A DNA stretch of 41,268 bases, taken from contig VSNM01000051.1 of the NCBI GenBank assembly GCA_009774245.1, forward strand, positions 1 through 41,268, read 5' to 3'. Positions 39,800-41,268 of this stretch are shown here, piece after piece (the stretch's first letter is position 1; each line of letters starts with the position of its first letter). A program made the position numbers and the translations under genes. Source of the DNA: Lachnospiraceae bacterium (GTDB lineage Bacteria; Bacillota; Clostridia; Lachnospirales; Lachnospiraceae). The notes below the pieces were generated by a model. The model saw nothing but the letters and a program-made list of their open reading frames with translations. It did no database searches and was not told the origin of the DNA.

Positions 39800-40888
39800 A
39801 TGAAAAAAGGATTATTGGTCATGGTGTGTGCGGGGGTGATGCTTACAGGTTGTACAGCTCAAAGGACTGGCGGACAGAAGGGATTGGAGGTTTATTCTAT
39901 TGATTTAGGTGGGAGCGCCCAGGGGGAAGAGTCAGGTGAAAAAGCGATAGAGACAACGTCAGAAACGATAAAAACAACGCAGTCAGGAGAAGCCGCAGAG
40001 AGTTTGCCACAAGGCAGCAATGACAGCGTTCAGGATCATGAAACTCAGCCGGGTGCTGAAAATGCGCAGAATAAAGATCGTGGCAGAAATTTGTATACAA
40101 GCTTTCTGAATAATGAAATCTCGACAGTTGTCGGAAACGATTCACAGGATAGATCTATATTGAATAACTTGGAAAAAGGTCAAGCTTTTACATTTGAGGA
40201 ACTGGGGCAGTGCATCAATCAAATTTATTTTGATCCGGAATATACAGAAAAAATAACATATGATTATGCGCAGTATACGTATGTGAAGTGTCCGGACAGT
40301 GATACTAAAAACCTGTTAGTCAAATTTGTCGGGCTAAACATATATTCACCTGACGATGACAGCTTTATGGTCTGCGTGATCACAGAGAAAGACGGGCAGC
40401 TGTATTTGACTGATGAATATGAGTGCTGGGCGCGTAGTTATACAGAACAGTACCGTAATGGACTGTGCAGTACTTTCGGTTCCAACGGAGCCGGGGATCA
40501 CTATTTAGCAATGTCTGCAATCCTCTCAAACGGAATAGCAGCATGCATTTATGAGGCGGAGATTTTAAGCGGCTGGTGGACGAGTTTTGTCGATGGGACG
40601 ATCTATAATGAAATTTTCAGTGCGGACGTAGAAGCGCCGCTGAATGTGTCAATTTATACAGTTGGCGAGGAGAAATATTATATATATGATATATATGATC
40701 TGTCGGAGTGTACTGATGACCAGAAAACGCTGTGCGAACTGTATATTGACAGATGCCGCGATGAAGCAGGCGTTAATTGGGTTACAGACGAGCAATTGCA
40801 GGAAGCCATTAGAAAAAGATGCAGTTTGATCGGTGTGGACTATGACGCACTTGAACAGAAGGAGGAGGTGGAGTGGACGAATATCTAA
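39800..40888 (+). CDS. Lipoprotein of unknown function
   Basis: A 362-residue lipoprotein: MKKGLLVMVCAGVMLTGC gives a lipobox with Cys18. A long low-complexity Ser/Thr/Gln/Glu linker runs to about residue 100, and then a domain of about 260 residues (LYTSFLNNEISTVVG, FTFEELGQCINQIYFDP, TYVKCPDSDTKNLLVKFVGL). I recognise no catalytic motif. ATG 39800 is chosen for GGGGGA just upstream; the frame stays open to 39719, but that part has no signal peptide. It is the last gene before the rRNA operon. The function is unknown. Confidence 0.7.
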   Translation: MKKGLLVMVCAGVMLTGCTAQRTGGQKGLEVYSIDLGGSAQGEESGEKAIETTSETIKTTQSGEAAESLPQGSNDSVQDHETQPGAENAQNKDRGRNLYTSFLNNEISTVVGNDSQDRSILNNLEKGQAFTFEELGQCINQIYFDPEYTEKITYDYAQYTYVKCPDSDTKNLLVKFVGLNIYSPDDDSFMVCVITEKDGQLYLTDEYECWARSYTEQYRNGLCSTFGSNGAGDHYLAMSAILSNGIAACIYEAEILSGWWTSFVDGTIYNEIFSADVEAPLNVSIYTVGEEKYYIYDIYDLSECTDDQKTLCELYIDRCRDEAGVNWVTDEQLQEAIRKRCSLIGVDYDALEQKEEVEWTNI

Positions 40889-40925
40889 AAGTCTGTCGAA
40901 AAAAATAAAAAAAATTAAAAAACGC

Positions 40926-40955
40926 TTGACAAAAATTTACAAGATGTGATATTCT
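40926..40955 (+). promoter_or_regulatory. rRNA operon promoter with A-tract UP element
   Basis: A perfect TTGACA (40926-40931), 18-base spacer and TATTCT (40950-40955), preceded by a long A-rich tract (40892-40921) suited to the alpha-subunit UP element. A second TTGACA at 41005-41010 has no matching -10. Confidence 0.7.
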
Positions 40956-41035
40956 ATAAAAGCTGTCGCGAATGAACGTAGCGCAGCACAGAAAAAAATG
41001 TACCTTGACAAATAAACAGTAATGCAACCCTGAAA

Positions 41036-41211
41036 ATTCTAATGAGAATAGAATTATTCAGAGAACATGTCTTATAAAAGACACAACCTTTAAAAAAAGT
41101 AAAAGCATCGAAAGATGCAACGGATAAGCCAGTTTAACTGGTGCAAGAATCAAACTGAACTTTTCAGTTCACGGAGAAACGAAGTTTCTCCCAAGGGCTG
41201 CGAAGCAGACC
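41036..41211 (+). ncRNA. 16S rRNA leader with seven consecutive hairpins
   Basis: Seven short stems follow one another: 41036-41049 (ATTCT/AGAAT), 41068-41083 (TGTCTT/AAGACA), 41105-41118 (GCATC, GAAA loop, GATGC), 41129-41141 (CCAGTT/AACTGG), 41153-41169 (AACTGAA/TTCAGTT), 41173-41191 (GGAGAAAC, GAA loop, GTTTCTCC) and 41198-41208 (CTGC, GAA loop, GCAG). The array ends a few bases before mature 16S. It probably serves folding, processing or antitermination of pre-rRNA. Confidence 0.5.
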
Positions 41212-41213
41212 AT

Positions 41214-41268
<55 letters not shown>

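Noticed and set aside
41005..41010. Second rRNA promoter at the TTGACA in the leader
   Set aside because: No -10-like hexamer follows at 16-18 bases (GC-rich CCCTGA is there instead).

Overview
The window looks like chromosomal DNA of a Lachnospiraceae-type clostridium (Bacillota). The support is the 16S rRNA start at the right edge, the gene order era - yqzL-like - recO - lipoprotein - glycyl-tRNA synthetase - alaS, strong AGGAGG-type ribosome binding sites, and several families typical of gut clostridia. These include a double acyl-CoA dehydratase activase, an M16C peptidase, a small CXXC protein of the CD1871A type, and DUF1703 and COG1373 ATPases. Almost everything is on the plus strand; the exception is a 4.4 kb activase gene.

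Bases 1-13,600 are an accessory region. It holds the cut end of a RecG-like ATP-binding protein, a chimeric gene scar, a CPBP membrane protease, two lipoproteins, an ABC exporter whose ATPase is frameshifted, an ECF sigma factor with a Cys-rich tail, and a DUF2461 protein. Next comes a VanRS-like two-component system followed by an ABC exporter. Nearly the same control region lies in front of both, so the regulator probably drives its own operon and the transporter. Small genes follow (a DUF7662-like protein, CHAP, GrpB), then a palindromic element, an AT-rich SMUG2-type DNA glycosylase and an unknown protein.

Bases 13,600-17,600 hold an alpha/beta hydrolase and a compact redox module: a TlpA-like thioredoxin lipoprotein, a 48-residue CXXC membrane peptide that overlaps it, and a NapH-like polyferredoxin membrane protein. 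An AraC/GyrI regulator follows. The redox module is the best candidate here for a poorly described system.

Bases 17,600-30,000 hold a hemerythrin/receiver fusion, a small coiled-coil protein, asnS, the convergent giant activase, a rhomboid-like protein with a zinc-binding tail, two decayed ATPase genes and, between them, a sigma-70-like protein without region 4.

Bases 30,000-41,268 are mostly core genome: M16C peptidase, era, a short leader frame, a yqzL-like gene overlapping recO, a lipoprotein, single-chain glycyl-tRNA synthetase, alaS and another lipoprotein. Then come an rRNA promoter, a leader with seven consecutive hairpins, and the first bases of 16S rRNA. Dispersed palindromes, duplicated promoter modules and four broken genes show that the left two thirds has been rearranged repeatedly.
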